The translations under genes were made by a program, and so were the position numbers. The notes beneath the pieces are model-generated. The model was not told the DNA's origin. It was given only the letters and a program-made list of their open reading frames with translations, and searched no databases. From NCBI GenBank assembly GCA_003646045.1, contig QNDV01000106.1, forward strand, positions 1-7,510: 7,510 nt of DNA, written 5' to 3'. The DNA comes from a bacterium (GTDB lineage: Bacteria; Krumholzibacteriota; Krumholzibacteria; LZORAL124-64-63). Shown here piece by piece: positions 1 to 6,595 of this stretch (the stretch's first letter is position 1; every line of letters begins with the position of its first letter).

Positions 1-2
1 AG

Positions 3-659
3 ACCTCGCGACTGCTGTCCCGCTATCACGATACCAACGACAACGCCGACGTGAACCTGGAGCTTGTGCGTATCCTCGTGTCCCAGGCCGAGAAACATCG
101 CCACGGCACCGATGCCCAGACCACCACCATGGTCAAGCAGGTGGGTCGTCTGGCCCGGGTGATGGCGTTTCCGCCCGACCAGGAACGCGATCTGGTCTAC
201 GGTTGCCTGTTGCGTGACATCGGCCTGATGGACAAGACCGCGGATTTCCCCCAGGGTGACCGCAACTGGAACCAGGAGCAGCGTGAGATCTGGCGCAGCC
301 ATCCCGACGAAGGTGCCGGTCTGTTGGCGAAACTCGGCCTGCCCGCCACGATCATCGATGTCGTGCGCAGCCATCATGAACGGTATGACGGTCGTGGTTT
401 CCCGCGGGGACTCGACGGTCACAACGTGCCGCTGGTGGCGCGGGTGGTGGCTATCGCCGAGAGCTATTCCCAGATGGTAACCGGATCCGACGGCCAAACG
501 CCGCTGAGCCCCGTAGCGGCCGCCGAACTGCTGCGCAGGGACGCCGGGTCACGTTTCGATCCCGATCTGGTCGAGTTGTTCCTGAAGGCCGTTCTGCCGG
601 GGGGTACCCGCCTGGTTCGGCCCGAAATGGCCATGCCGGTGCCGGAAACCGTAGGCTGA
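3..659 (+). CDS. HD-GYP-like domain protein, 5'-truncated by window edge, catalytic motifs degenerate
   Basis: This is the 3' part of a gene. The frame is open to the window edge and 218 residues are visible. A GTG at 51 is a possible start but has no ribosome-binding site, so the true start is probably upstream. HD-GYP proteins normally hydrolyse c-di-GMP using a metal centre held by His and Asp residues. The C-terminal half fits the family: a SHPDEG motif (about residues 99-104), then HHERYDGRGFPRGL (124-137), with GFP in place of GYP. Other key positions are changed. The LLHDIGK motif reads LLRDIGL, so the HD His is Arg (codon CGT at 213-215). The helix that normally carries GHSxRV reads AQTTTMVKQV. 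The usual ADAYDA reads AESYSQ. The family assignment is firm, but phosphodiesterase activity is doubtful and the protein may be a binding or regulatory relative. Any N-terminal sensor or receiver domain lies outside the window. The gene is convergent with cdaA. Confidence 0.8.
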   Translation, partial: TSRLLSRYHDTNDNADVNLELVRILVSQAEKHRHGTDAQTTTMVKQVGRLARVMAFPPDQERDLVYGCLLRDIGLMDKTADFPQGDRNWNQEQREIWRSHPDEGAGLLAKLGLPATIIDVVRSHHERYDGRGFPRGLDGHNVPLVARVVAIAESYSQMVTGSDGQTPLSPVAAAELLRRDAGSRFDPDLVELFLKAVLPGGTRLVRPEMAMPVPETVG

Positions 660-684
660 CCTCGTACCCGTAGATTGGAACACG

Positions 685-710
685 AGGGCCGCGCATGATT
701 GCGCGGCCCT
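685..710. terminator. Perfect 10-bp inverted repeat between convergent genes, probable bidirectional terminator
   Basis: The arms AGGGCCGCGC (685-694) and GCGCGGCCCT (701-710) pair perfectly around the 6-base loop ATGATT. The hairpin begins 25 bases after the plus-strand HD-GYP stop and 20 bases after the minus-strand cdaA stop, which is where a shared terminator is expected. The following T tract is weak on both strands: GCTCTTGTCC on plus and CGTGTTCC on minus. Intrinsic termination may therefore be inefficient, or the hairpin may mainly protect the 3' ends of the two transcripts. Position and stem quality support the call; function is inferred. Confidence 0.65.
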
Positions 711-730
711 GCTCTTGTCCCGGATCAGGG

Positions 731-1540
731 TCATGTACTCCGGGGTTCGGTGGGTTTCTCCGTGGACGGCCGCCGCGTACGCTTGCGTTTGCGCAAGTGG
801 ATCCGCTCCAACTCGATCTGCAGATCATCCATGGACAGTCCCCGCCTGATTTCACCCTCGTGGCACAGGCTGATGGAGCGCTTCTCCTCCGACACCACGA
901 TCACGATGGCGTCGGAGTGCTCACTGATACCGATACCCGCCCGGTGGCGCGTGCCCAGGACATACCCCAGTTCCTCGCGCTCGGTGATGGGCAGGATCAC
1001 CGCCGCGGCCGCGATCTTGCCGTTGCTGATGATCACCGCCCCGTCGTGCAGGGGACCCGGCACCGTGAAGATCGATTCCAGCGTGGGGGCGGAGATCTCG
1101 GCGTCCAGCTTCACGCCTTTCTTGATCCAGTTGTTCAGCCTCACCTCGCGCTCGATGACGATCAGCGCTCCGAGCCCACGTTTGCTCATGCGCGAAACGG
1201 CCTCCAGCAATTCCTGTTCGGCGGGAATCTCGTCCGGTGCCCGCATCAGGCCGAAACCGCGGCGCAGGCCCAGGGCGGTCAGCGCGGACCTCAGTTCGGG
1301 CTGGAAGATGATGATGAAGGCGATGACCCACACGGTCTGCAGGGTGTCGATAATGCGGCCGACAACGATCATGCCCATGGAACTGGACGCATAGGACAGC
1401 ACCAGCAGGAAGCCCAGGCCCAGGAACATCTGGATCACGCGCGTGTCCTTGATGAACACGATCAGGCGGTACAGCAGGAACGCCACGATCAGGATGTCGA
1501 GGATATCGATGACGGGGCTGTTGGTTATGGCTTCCCACAT
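731..1540 (-). CDS. cdaA: Diadenylate cyclase CdaA (c-di-AMP synthase), membrane-anchored
   Basis: CdaA condenses two ATP into the second messenger c-di-AMP, which in studied bacteria controls potassium and osmolyte balance and cell-wall homeostasis. The product has 269 residues, a normal length for the family. Three hydrophobic segments (about 10-30, 35-53 and 57-79) form the membrane anchor and end in the family motif FQPELR (79-84). The cytoplasmic DAC domain follows, with the catalytic DGA motif (LHDGAVI, 164-170), the ATP-binding GTRHRAG motif (196-202) and a VVSEE strand (215-219). All expected catalytic residues are present. The last 20 or so residues form a basic, probably disordered tail (RKRKRTRR). 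The ATG at 1540 is the only plausible start, because a TAA lies five codons upstream in frame. The gene lies 34 bases after trpA and is probably cotranscribed with it, but has no clear Shine-Dalgarno sequence (CTTGGCTCCACC precedes ATG). The usual cdaR/ybbR and glmM neighbours are absent; a convergent gene follows instead. Confidence 0.95.
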   Translation of the reverse strand: MWEAITNSPVIDILDILIVAFLLYRLIVFIKDTRVIQMFLGLGFLLVLSYASSSMGMIVVGRIIDTLQTVWVIAFIIIFQPELRSALTALGLRRGFGLMRAPDEIPAEQELLEAVSRMSKRGLGALIVIEREVRLNNWIKKGVKLDAEISAPTLESIFTVPGPLHDGAVIISNGKIAAAAVILPITEREELGYVLGTRHRAGIGISEHSDAIVIVVSEEKRSISLCHEGEIRRGLSMDDLQIELERIHLRKRKRTRRPSTEKPTEPRST

Positions 1541-1574
1541 GGTGGAGCCAAGTTATCACCGGTATCCCACATGC

Positions 1575-2387
1575 TCAACCGGAATCACCGTTACGGGCAC
1601 TTTTGATCGCCGCGACCACCGTTCGCAGGAACTGCCCGACCTCCTCCACGGCCCTGTCGAGGTCGGGTGCCCTGGACACCAGCCGCTGCAGGGCGCTGCC
1701 GATGACCACGCCGTCGGCCACGGCAGCCACCGCGGCTGCGGACTCCGGGCCCGAGATACCGAACCCCACGTACAGGGGCAGATCGGTGTGGGAGCGGACC
1801 GATGCCACGTAGGAGGCCACGTTCGTGCCCAGGCCGGCCCCGGTGACACCTGTGGTCGATACCAGATACAGGAAGCCGCCCGCCTGCCGGGCGTAGGCCG
1901 CCAGGCGTTCCGGTCCCGAGGTGGGCGCCACCAGTTCCACCAGTGAGACACCGTGGTGCTTCAGCAGGTCGCGCAGCCCGTGCGCCTCCTCCAGGGGCAG
2001 GTCGGGTACGATCACACCCGCCACCCGGGCCTGGGCGCAGGCAGCGGCAAAGCGTTCCGGACCGAAGCTGAGCACCGGGTTGATGTAGCCCATCAGGACC
2101 ACCTGCAGGTCATGCTCGGCGTGGGCCTCGGCGGCCAGCTCGATGGCCTTGGCCAGGGTCATGCCCCGGGCCAGGGCCTCGGCACTGGCGGCCTGGATGG
2201 CCGGCCCGTCGGCCACCGGGTCGCTGAAGGGGACGCCGATCTCCAGGATGCGGCAACCGGCCTGTGCAGCGGCGGCCACGAGGCGCTTGAAGGTCACCGT
2301 ATCGGGCCAGCCCGCGGTGAGGAACGGAACCAGGGTCGGTTGGCCATCCGCCTTCAACCCGGCGGCGATTTCATGCAGCTTGCTCAT
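1575..2387 (-). CDS. trpA: Tryptophan synthase alpha chain
   Basis: TrpA cleaves indole-3-glycerol phosphate to indole and glyceraldehyde-3-phosphate, passing indole through the tunnel to TrpB in the alpha2-beta2 complex. The 270-residue product is full length. The catalytic acids fall at Glu49 ([11 protein letters not shown]) and Asp60 (VADGP), the same numbering as in the E. coli enzyme. Other family motifs are MGYINPV (99-105), VPDLP (127-131), the mobile loop GVTGAG (180-185), and the phosphate-binding GFGIS (208-212) and IGSAL (229-233). The ATG at 2387 overlaps the trpB stop as ATGA and is preceded by AGGAGGT (2394-2400) at a 6-base spacing, so translation is probably coupled to trpB. 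This is the last trp gene; cdaA follows after 34 bases. Nothing suggests decay. Confidence 0.98.
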   Translation of the reverse strand: MSKLHEIAAGLKADGQPTLVPFLTAGWPDTVTFKRLVAAAAQAGCRILEIGVPFSDPVADGPAIQAASAEALARGMTLAKAIELAAEAHAEHDLQVVLMGYINPVLSFGPERFAAACAQARVAGVIVPDLPLEEAHGLRDLLKHHGVSLVELVAPTSGPERLAAYARQAGGFLYLVSTTGVTGAGLGTNVASYVASVRSHTDLPLYVGFGISGPESAAAVAAVADGVVIGSALQRLVSRAPDLDRAVEEVGQFLRTVVAAIKSARNGDSG

Positions 2388-3571
2388 GCGCCCACCTCCT
2401 CGAGGCCGGCCATGTCCTTGTCTCCGCGGCCCGACAGGTTGATCACGATCAGCGGCTCGTCCGGTCCGGCCCCGGCCAGTTGCAGGCGGCAGAAGGCCAG
2501 GGCATGACTCGACTCCAGGGCGGGGATGATGCCTTCGAGGCGCGACACCTCGGCGCAGGCGGCCAGGGCGTCATCGTCACCCACACCCAGGTAGGTGGCG
2601 CGCCCGGTATCACGCAGCTGGCTGTGCTCGGGTCCCACGCCCGGGTAGTCCAGTCCGGCCGCCACCGAGTGGGCGGGAATCACCTGGCCGTCGTCGTCCT
2701 GCACGAGGTAGCTGTACGAGCCGTGCAGCACGCCGGGGCGTCCGCGTCCCAGGGCTTCGCTGTGGCCCAGATCACTGCCGGCGGCTTCGACACCCCACAG
2801 TTCCACTGCCGTGTCTTCCACGAAGCCGCTGAAGATCCCGATGGCATTGCTGCCCCCGCCCACGCAGGCAATGACCCGGTGGGGCAGCCGTCCCTCCTTC
2901 TCGAGGATCTGTGCCCGGGCCTCGCGACCGATCACGGCCTGGAATCCGCGCACCAGGGACGGATAGGGATGGGGGCCCACGGTGGAGCCGATGATGTAGT
3001 AGGTGTCGGCCACGTTGGTCACCCAGTCGCGGATGGCCTCGCTGGTGGCGTCCTTGAGGGTGGCGCTGCCGCTGGTGACGGTGTGGATCCTCGCACCGAG
3101 CAGTTTCATGCGGGCCACGTTGGGGGCTTGCCGTTGGATATCCGTGGCGCCCATGTAGACCACGCATTCCAGGCCGGCCAGAGCGCAGACGGTGGCGGTG
3201 GCCACGCCGTGCTGTCCGGCTCCCGTCTCGGCGACGATTCGTTTCTTGCCCATGCGTTTGGCCAGCAGGATCTGCCCCAGGCAGTTGTTGATCTTGTGGC
3301 TGCCCGTGTGGTTCAGGTCCTCGCGTTTGAGGTAGATGCGGGCGCGTCCGCCTGACCAGGTCTGCTCCAGCCGTTGCGCCCGATAGAGGGGCGTGGGGCG
3401 GCCGGCGTAGTCCGCCAGCAGCAGTTCCAGTTCGATGGCGAAACCAGGGTCGGTCGCCGCTGCCCGGCGGGCCTCGTCCAACTCCTCGAGGCACGGCATC
3501 AGGGTCTCGGGCACGAATTGCCCGCCGAAGGGGCCGAAGCGCCCGGGTCCGTCTGTTTTCAGGATGCTCAT
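2384..3571 (-). CDS. trpB: Tryptophan synthase beta chain
   Basis: TrpB is the pyridoxal-phosphate enzyme that joins indole from TrpA with L-serine to make L-tryptophan. From the ATG at 3571 the product has 395 residues, typical of the TrpB1 class that pairs with Trp[12 protein letters not shown] opens the fold. The PLP lysine is Lys93 in [10 protein letters not shown], the catalytic acid is Glu115 in AETGAGQHG, the PLP-phosphate loop is GGGSNA (238-243), and the C-terminal NLSGRGDKD carries the cofactor-contacting Ser380. The open frame reaches back to 3646, but those 25 extra codons overlap trpCF, look unlike TrpB and have no ribosome site. The ATG at 3571 forms an ATGA overlap with the trpCF stop and has AGGAAGGT (3578-3585) 6 bases upstream. 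All key residues are intact, so an active enzyme is expected. Confidence 0.98.
   Translation of the reverse strand: MSILKTDGPGRFGPFGGQFVPETLMPCLEELDEARRAAATDPGFAIELELLLADYAGRPTPLYRAQRLEQTWSGGRARIYLKREDLNHTGSHKINNCLGQILLAKRMGKKRIVAETGAGQHGVATATVCALAGLECVVYMGATDIQRQAPNVARMKLLGARIHTVTSGSATLKDATSEAIRDWVTNVADTYYIIGSTVGPHPYPSLVRGFQAVIGREARAQILEKEGRLPHRVIACVGGGSNAIGIFSGFVEDTAVELWGVEAAGSDLGHSEALGRGRPGVLHGSYSYLVQDDDGQVIPAHSVAAGLDYPGVGPEHSQLRDTGRATYLGVGDDDALAACAEVSRLEGIIPALESSHALAFCRLQLAGAGPDEPLIVINLSGRGDKDMAGLEEVGA
2394..2400 (-). promoter_or_regulatory. Shine-Dalgarno of trpA
   Basis: AGGAGGT lies 6 bases before the ATG at 2387 and is formed by the last codons of trpB (Glu-Glu-Val). It is one of the strongest ribosome sites in the window, consistent with balanced synthesis of the two tryptophan synthase subunits. 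Confidence 0.88.
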
Positions 3572-4974
3572 GGATGCACCTTCCTGCCCAGGGTCCGCAG
3601 CAGTTCGTGGTCCTTGCGACCCGGTTCCGCTTCCACGCCCCGGCATACGTCCACGCCCGCAGGCGCCATGCCCAGGGACTGTTCGATGTTCGCGGGATCC
3701 AGTCCACCCGCCAGGATGACCTGGCGACCGGCGGCCTGAAGTCGTCCGGCGATTTCCAGCAATTCCTCGTCCACCGCACCGTCCGCAACATTTGCCGCCC
3801 CCTTGGGTCGGTCCAGCAGGACGTAGGCCGTGTCGTAGCCATCAACCAGGTCCAGGGCGGGCGAACCGGTTTCGAAGACCTTGATCACCGGCAGCCCCGT
3901 TTGCTCGCGTAACCGGCGGCATACCTCGGGCGACTCGCCGCCGTGCAACTGCAGCAGGTCCAGGCCGGCGGCCAGGGCCACGGCCTCGATCCGCTCCGGC
4001 GTTTCGTCCCGGAACACACCCACCAGCCGTGCCCCGGGAACCGCCCGGCGGATCACGGCCGCCCGCTCGATCGTGATGTGCCGGGGACTGTCCGCGAAGA
4101 TCAGGCCCAGCAGGTCGGCCCCGGCAGCGGCCGCCGCCACGGCATCGTCCGCGGTAGTCAAGCCGCAGATCTTGAGCAGGGGCCCGTCCTCATCCTCACG
4201 TCCCAGCAGTTGGCGCACTTTGCGACCCGGGTCCGGGTGTTTCAACAGGGCATGGCCGATGAGGAAGGCGTCCACGCCCTCGGCGTCCAGGCGCGTAATC
4301 TGGTCGCGATGCTGCAGTCCGCTCTCGCTGACACGCACCAGTTCCCGTGGCACCAATTCCCGCGACAAAAGCGGCAGCAGTCGCGACGTCAGGGCGATGT
4401 CGGTGGTCAGGGCGGCCAGGTCCCGGTTGTTCAGGCCGATGATACCGGCGCCCGCGGCGAGGGCGGCGGACACGTCCCGGGCATCGTGGCACTCCATCAG
4501 CACTGCCAGTCCCAACTGCTCGGCATGGTTCAAAAGGGCAGTCAACCGCTCCTGCGCCACGAAGCGCGCGATAAGCAGCACGGCATCGGCACCGGCGGCC
4601 CAGGCCGCATCTATCTGTACTTCGTCCAGGATGAAATCCTTGGCTATCACTGGCAACCGGGAGGCCGCGCGCAGGCCGGCCACATCGGTCAGGGATGAGC
4701 CGAAGTTGGCCCGGTCCGTGACAATGGAAATGGCGGCGGCACCGCTGCGCTCATAGACGGCGGCCAACCGGTCCAGGGCCGCGGTCTGACGAAATCCCGG
4801 ATCACTCGGCGAGCAGCGTTTGACCTCGGCAATGAGACGCTGGCCGCCGCGCAGGGCGGGGGCAAATGGTCGTACGGGATCTCCGATCCGTGCCGGGGTC
4901 CGGGCCGCGTGGGTTTTGCGCAGGGCGGCGGCTTCATGTTCCTTGGCCGGCCGGATGCGGTCCAGAAAACTCAT
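3568..4974 (-). CDS. trpCF: Bifunctional indole-3-glycerol-phosphate synthase / phosphoribosylanthranilate isomerase (TrpC-TrpF fusion)
   Basis: This single 468-residue chain catalyses two consecutive steps. The C-terminal TrpF domain isomerises phosphoribosylanthranilate to CdRP, and the N-terminal TrpC domain closes CdRP to indole-3-glycerol phosphate. TrpC (about 1-258) shows [10 protein letters not shown] (Glu50, Lys52), [11 protein letters not shown] (Lys112), VLMECHD (Glu161), LNNRDL (Asn182) and SESGL (Ser216), matching the known catalytic and substrate-binding residues. A linker of about 10 acidic or small residues leads to TrpF (about 266-468), with catalytic Cys270 in LKICGLT, LQLHGGE (341-347), Asp388 as the probable general acid, and [10 protein letters not shown] (421-430). 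Two TrpF phosphate-site segments are unusual: the expected GGTGK loop reads NVADG (395-399), and the expected DVSSGVE reads DVCRGVE. The ATG at 4974 overlaps the trpD stop (ATGA), with GGGAGG (4979-4984) 4 bases upstream. Both activities are likely, though the TrpF loop deserves testing. Confidence 0.95.
   Translation of the reverse strand: MSFLDRIRPAKEHEAAALRKTHAARTPARIGDPVRPFAPALRGGQRLIAEVKRCSPSDPGFRQTAALDRLAAVYERSGAAAISIVTDRANFGSSLTDVAGLRAASRLPVIAKDFILDEVQIDAAWAAGADAVLLIARFVAQERLTALLNHAEQLGLAVLMECHDARDVSAALAAGAGIIGLNNRDLAALTTDIALTSRLLPLLSRELVPRELVRVSESGLQHRDQITRLDAEGVDAFLIGHALLKHPDPGRKVRQLLGREDEDGPLLKICGLTTADDAVAAAAAGADLLGLIFADSPRHITIERAAVIRRAVPGARLVGVFRDETPERIEAVALAAGLDLLQLHGGESPEVCRRLREQTGLPVIKVFETGSPALDLVDGYDTAYVLLDRPKGAANVADGAVDEELLEIAGRLQAAGRQVILAGGLDPANIEQSLGMAPAGVDVCRGVEAEPGRKDHELLRTLGRKVHP
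3578..3585 (-). promoter_or_regulatory. Shine-Dalgarno that fixes the trpB start
   Basis: AGGAAGGT lies 6 bases before the ATG at 3571, within the end of trpCF. It selects the 395-residue TrpB over a 420-residue reading from 3646. Confidence 0.85.
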
Positions 4975-6011
4975 GATGCCTCCCGGGCCAGGTCGTGGGA
5001 CCGGGCCACCAGGTTCTCCAGCAGGGTCGTACCCCGCCCCTCGGCCAGGGTCTCGCGGGCCAGGGCCACTCCGTCCCGGGCCGTGTCGACCTTATCCACC
5101 AGCATGGCCACGAAGGCGGCATTGAGCACCACGGCATCGGCGGCGGGACCGGTCACGCCGGCCAGCACATCGCGGATCACGGCGGCATTCTCCTGCGCCG
5201 AACCTCCCGCCAGATCCGCCACCGAAACCGGCGCCAGGCCGGCTTCCTGAGGCGAGAACGTGAACGACTCCACGGCGCCGTCACGCAACGCGGCCACCAG
5301 GGTCGGTCCCGTGGGAGAGACCTCGTCCAGGCCGTCGTTGCCGTGGACCACGTAAGCGCGCTCGCTGCCCAGATGCCCCAGCACCCGGGCCAGGGGTTGA
5401 CACAGTTCCGGCGCGTAGACGCCCAGCAGTTGCCGCTTGGCCCCGGCGGGATTGGTCAGGGGGCCCAGCAGGTTGAAAACCGTGCGCACGCCCAGTTCGC
5501 GGCGTACGGGCATGGCGTGTTTCATGGCGGGGTGCAGGGCGGGGGCAAAGAGGAAGCCGATACCCACCTCGTGTACCATGCGTGCCACGGCCGACGGCCC
5601 CGGTTGCAGGTTCACACCCAGTGCCTCGAGGACGTCGGCACTGCCACTGCGCGAAGACACGGCGCGGTTACCGTGTTTGGCCACCAGGATGCCCATGGCG
5701 GCCACCACCAGGGCTGTGGCCGTGGAGATGTTGAAGGTGCCACTGCCGTCGCCGCCGGTGCCGCAGGTATCGACGACGTCCGGCAACTCCACCGGTACCT
5801 TCACGGCGTGGCCACGCATGGCCTCGGCGAAGCCGGTGATCTCGTCCACGGTCTCTCCCCGCAGACGCAACGCCGTCAAGGCGGCGGCCAGGGTCACCGG
5901 CGGTACCTGGCCGTCCATGACGAGCTCCATCAGACCCCGGGCGCCCTCACGGTCCAGGGTATCGCCCGCAAGCAGGGTCTCAACCAGTCCGGTCAGGTTT
6001 TGCGTCCCCAT
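4971..6011 (-). CDS. trpD: Anthranilate phosphoribosyltransferase
   Basis: TrpD transfers the phosphoribosyl group of PRPP to anthranilate, giving N-(5-phosphoribosyl)anthranilate. The 346-residue product is full length and stands alone, not fused to TrpG as in E. coli. After a helical N-terminal domain come the PRPP-binding loop [17 protein letters not shown] (81-97), the [21 protein letters not shown] segment (starting at Lys112) that binds anthranilate and [13 protein letters not shown] (180-188), and the metal-binding Asp229-Glu230 in [11 protein letters not shown]. The open frame runs back to 6134, but that stretch is the trpG sequence read in another frame. The ATG at 6011, with GGGAGGG (6017-6023) 5 bases upstream, begins a family-like N terminus. 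It overlaps the end of trpG by 32 bases and shares an ATGA with trpCF downstream. All substrate-binding motifs are present. Confidence 0.97.
   Translation of the reverse strand: MGTQNLTGLVETLLAGDTLDREGARGLMELVMDGQVPPVTLAAALTALRLRGETVDEITGFAEAMRGHAVKVPVELPDVVDTCGTGGDGSGTFNISTATALVVAAMGILVAKHGNRAVSSRSGSADVLEALGVNLQPGPSAVARMVHEVGIGFLFAPALHPAMKHAMPVRRELGVRTVFNLLGPLTNPAGAKRQLLGVYAPELCQPLARVLGHLGSERAYVVHGNDGLDEVSPTGPTLVAALRDGAVESFTFSPQEAGLAPVSVADLAGGSAQENAAVIRDVLAGVTGPAADAVVLNAAFVAMLVDKVDTARDGVALARETLAEGRGTTLLENLVARSHDLAREAS
4979..4984 (-). promoter_or_regulatory. Shine-Dalgarno of trpCF
   Basis: GGGAGG lies 4 bases before the ATG at 4974, within the last codons of trpD. With the ATGA overlap this suggests termination-reinitiation coupling. 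Confidence 0.8.
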
Positions 6012-6594
6012 GGCTGCCCTCCCGCGCATCGCACATCTCCAGGAAGTTCCCCAGCAGGCGGGGGCCTTCCAGGGTGAGGACCGACTCGGGATGGAACTGG
6101 ACGCCTTCGACTGCCAGTTCACGGTGGCGGACACCCATGATCTCGCCGGCCGCGGTACGGGCCGAGATTTCCAGTGAAGCGGGCAGGGCGGACTCCGGGG
6201 CGATCAGGCTGTGGTAGCGGGTGGCGGTGAAGGGATTGCTCAGTCCGCGGTAGACGGTACGGTCGTCGTGGAGGATGCGGCTGGTCTTGCCGTGCATCAC
6301 CTGCGGCGCCCGCTCGATGCGGCCCCCGAAGGTCTCGACGATGCACTGGTGACCCAGGCAGATGCCCAACACCGGCACTTTACCCGCCAGGGCCTCGATG
6401 AGGGCCAGGCTCACCCCGGCGTCGGCGGGCGTGCCGGGTCCCGGCGATATGACCAGGGAATCCAGGGGCAGGCCCAGGGCCTCGTCCACGGTGATGGCGT
6501 CGTTGCGCCGCACTTCCACCTCGGCACCCAGCTGGCCCAGGGCCTGGACCACGTTGTAGGTGAACGAGTCGAAGTTGTCGATGAGCAGATGCAT
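5980..6594 (-). CDS. trpG: Anthranilate synthase component II, glutamine amidotransferase
   Basis: TrpG hydrolyses glutamine and channels ammonia to TrpE for anthranilate synthesis. The 204-residue class I amidotransferase starts with the typical [12 protein letters not shown] and carries SPGPGTP (50-56), the nucleophile Cys79 in GICLGHQ, HGK (101-103), YHSL (127-130), and the triad partners His168 and Glu170 in VQFHPES. The ATG at 6594 lies one base after the trpE stop and has GAGGAGGG (6603-6610) 8 bases upstream. The longer open frame back to 6921 is trpE read in another frame. The last 10 codons overlap trpD. The sequence alone cannot exclude dual use as PabA for p-aminobenzoate synthesis, as happens where only one such subunit exists. 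The operon position makes TrpG the primary role. Confidence 0.96.
   Translation of the reverse strand: MHLLIDNFDSFTYNVVQALGQLGAEVEVRRNDAITVDEALGLPLDSLVISPGPGTPADAGVSLALIEALAGKVPVLGICLGHQCIVETFGGRIERAPQVMHGKTSRILHDDRTVYRGLSNPFTATRYHSLIAPESALPASLEISARTAAGEIMGVRHRELAVEGVQFHPESVLTLEGPRLLGNFLEMCDAREGSHGDAKPDRTG
6017..6023 (-). promoter_or_regulatory. Shine-Dalgarno that fixes the trpD start
   Basis: GGGAGGG lies 5 bases before the ATG at 6011, inside the 3' end of trpG. It rules in a start 41 codons inside the longest open frame and so defines the 32-base trpG/trpD overlap. Confidence 0.85.
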
Positions 6595-6595
6595 G

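Noticed and set aside
1541..1574. Small inverted repeat (GGTG/CACC) just before cdaA as an operator or attenuator
   Set aside because: Only 4 base pairs, expected by chance in GC-rich DNA, with no further supporting symmetry.
695..1606. 303-codon plus-strand open frame antisense to cdaA
   Set aside because: It lies opposite cdaA, whose motifs are clear. The predicted protein is a His/Gln/Asp-rich low-complexity shadow typical of the antisense of GC-rich genes, and it starts inside the terminator loop.
2480..3355. 291-codon plus-strand open frame antisense to trpB
   Set aside because: Gly/His/Ala-rich antisense shadow of a well-conserved gene, with no family-like motif.
3572..3646. 25-residue N-terminal extension of TrpB
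   Set aside because: It overlaps trpCF, lacks TrpB similarity and has no ribosome site, whereas the ATG at 3571 has both an ATGA overlap and AGGAAGGT upstream.
3757..3825. Compensating frameshifts as the cause of the odd TrpF loop
   Set aside because: The flanking motifs align without gaps and Asp388 and the following Asp keep their places, so substitutions explain it better than two indels.
3881..4756. Long plus-strand open frames antisense to trpCF (also 3943-4698)
   Set aside because: Two overlapping shadow frames with Arg/Ser/Ala or Gln/His-biased composition opposite a gene with intact catalytic motifs.
4995..6077. 360-codon plus-strand open frame antisense to trpD and trpG
   Set aside because: Low-complexity Gly/His/Gln composition; both minus-strand genes fully explain the region.
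6012..6134. 41-residue N-terminal extension of TrpD
   Set aside because: This stretch is the TrpG C-terminal coding region read in another frame. GGGAGGG before 6011 and a family-like N terminus mark the real start.
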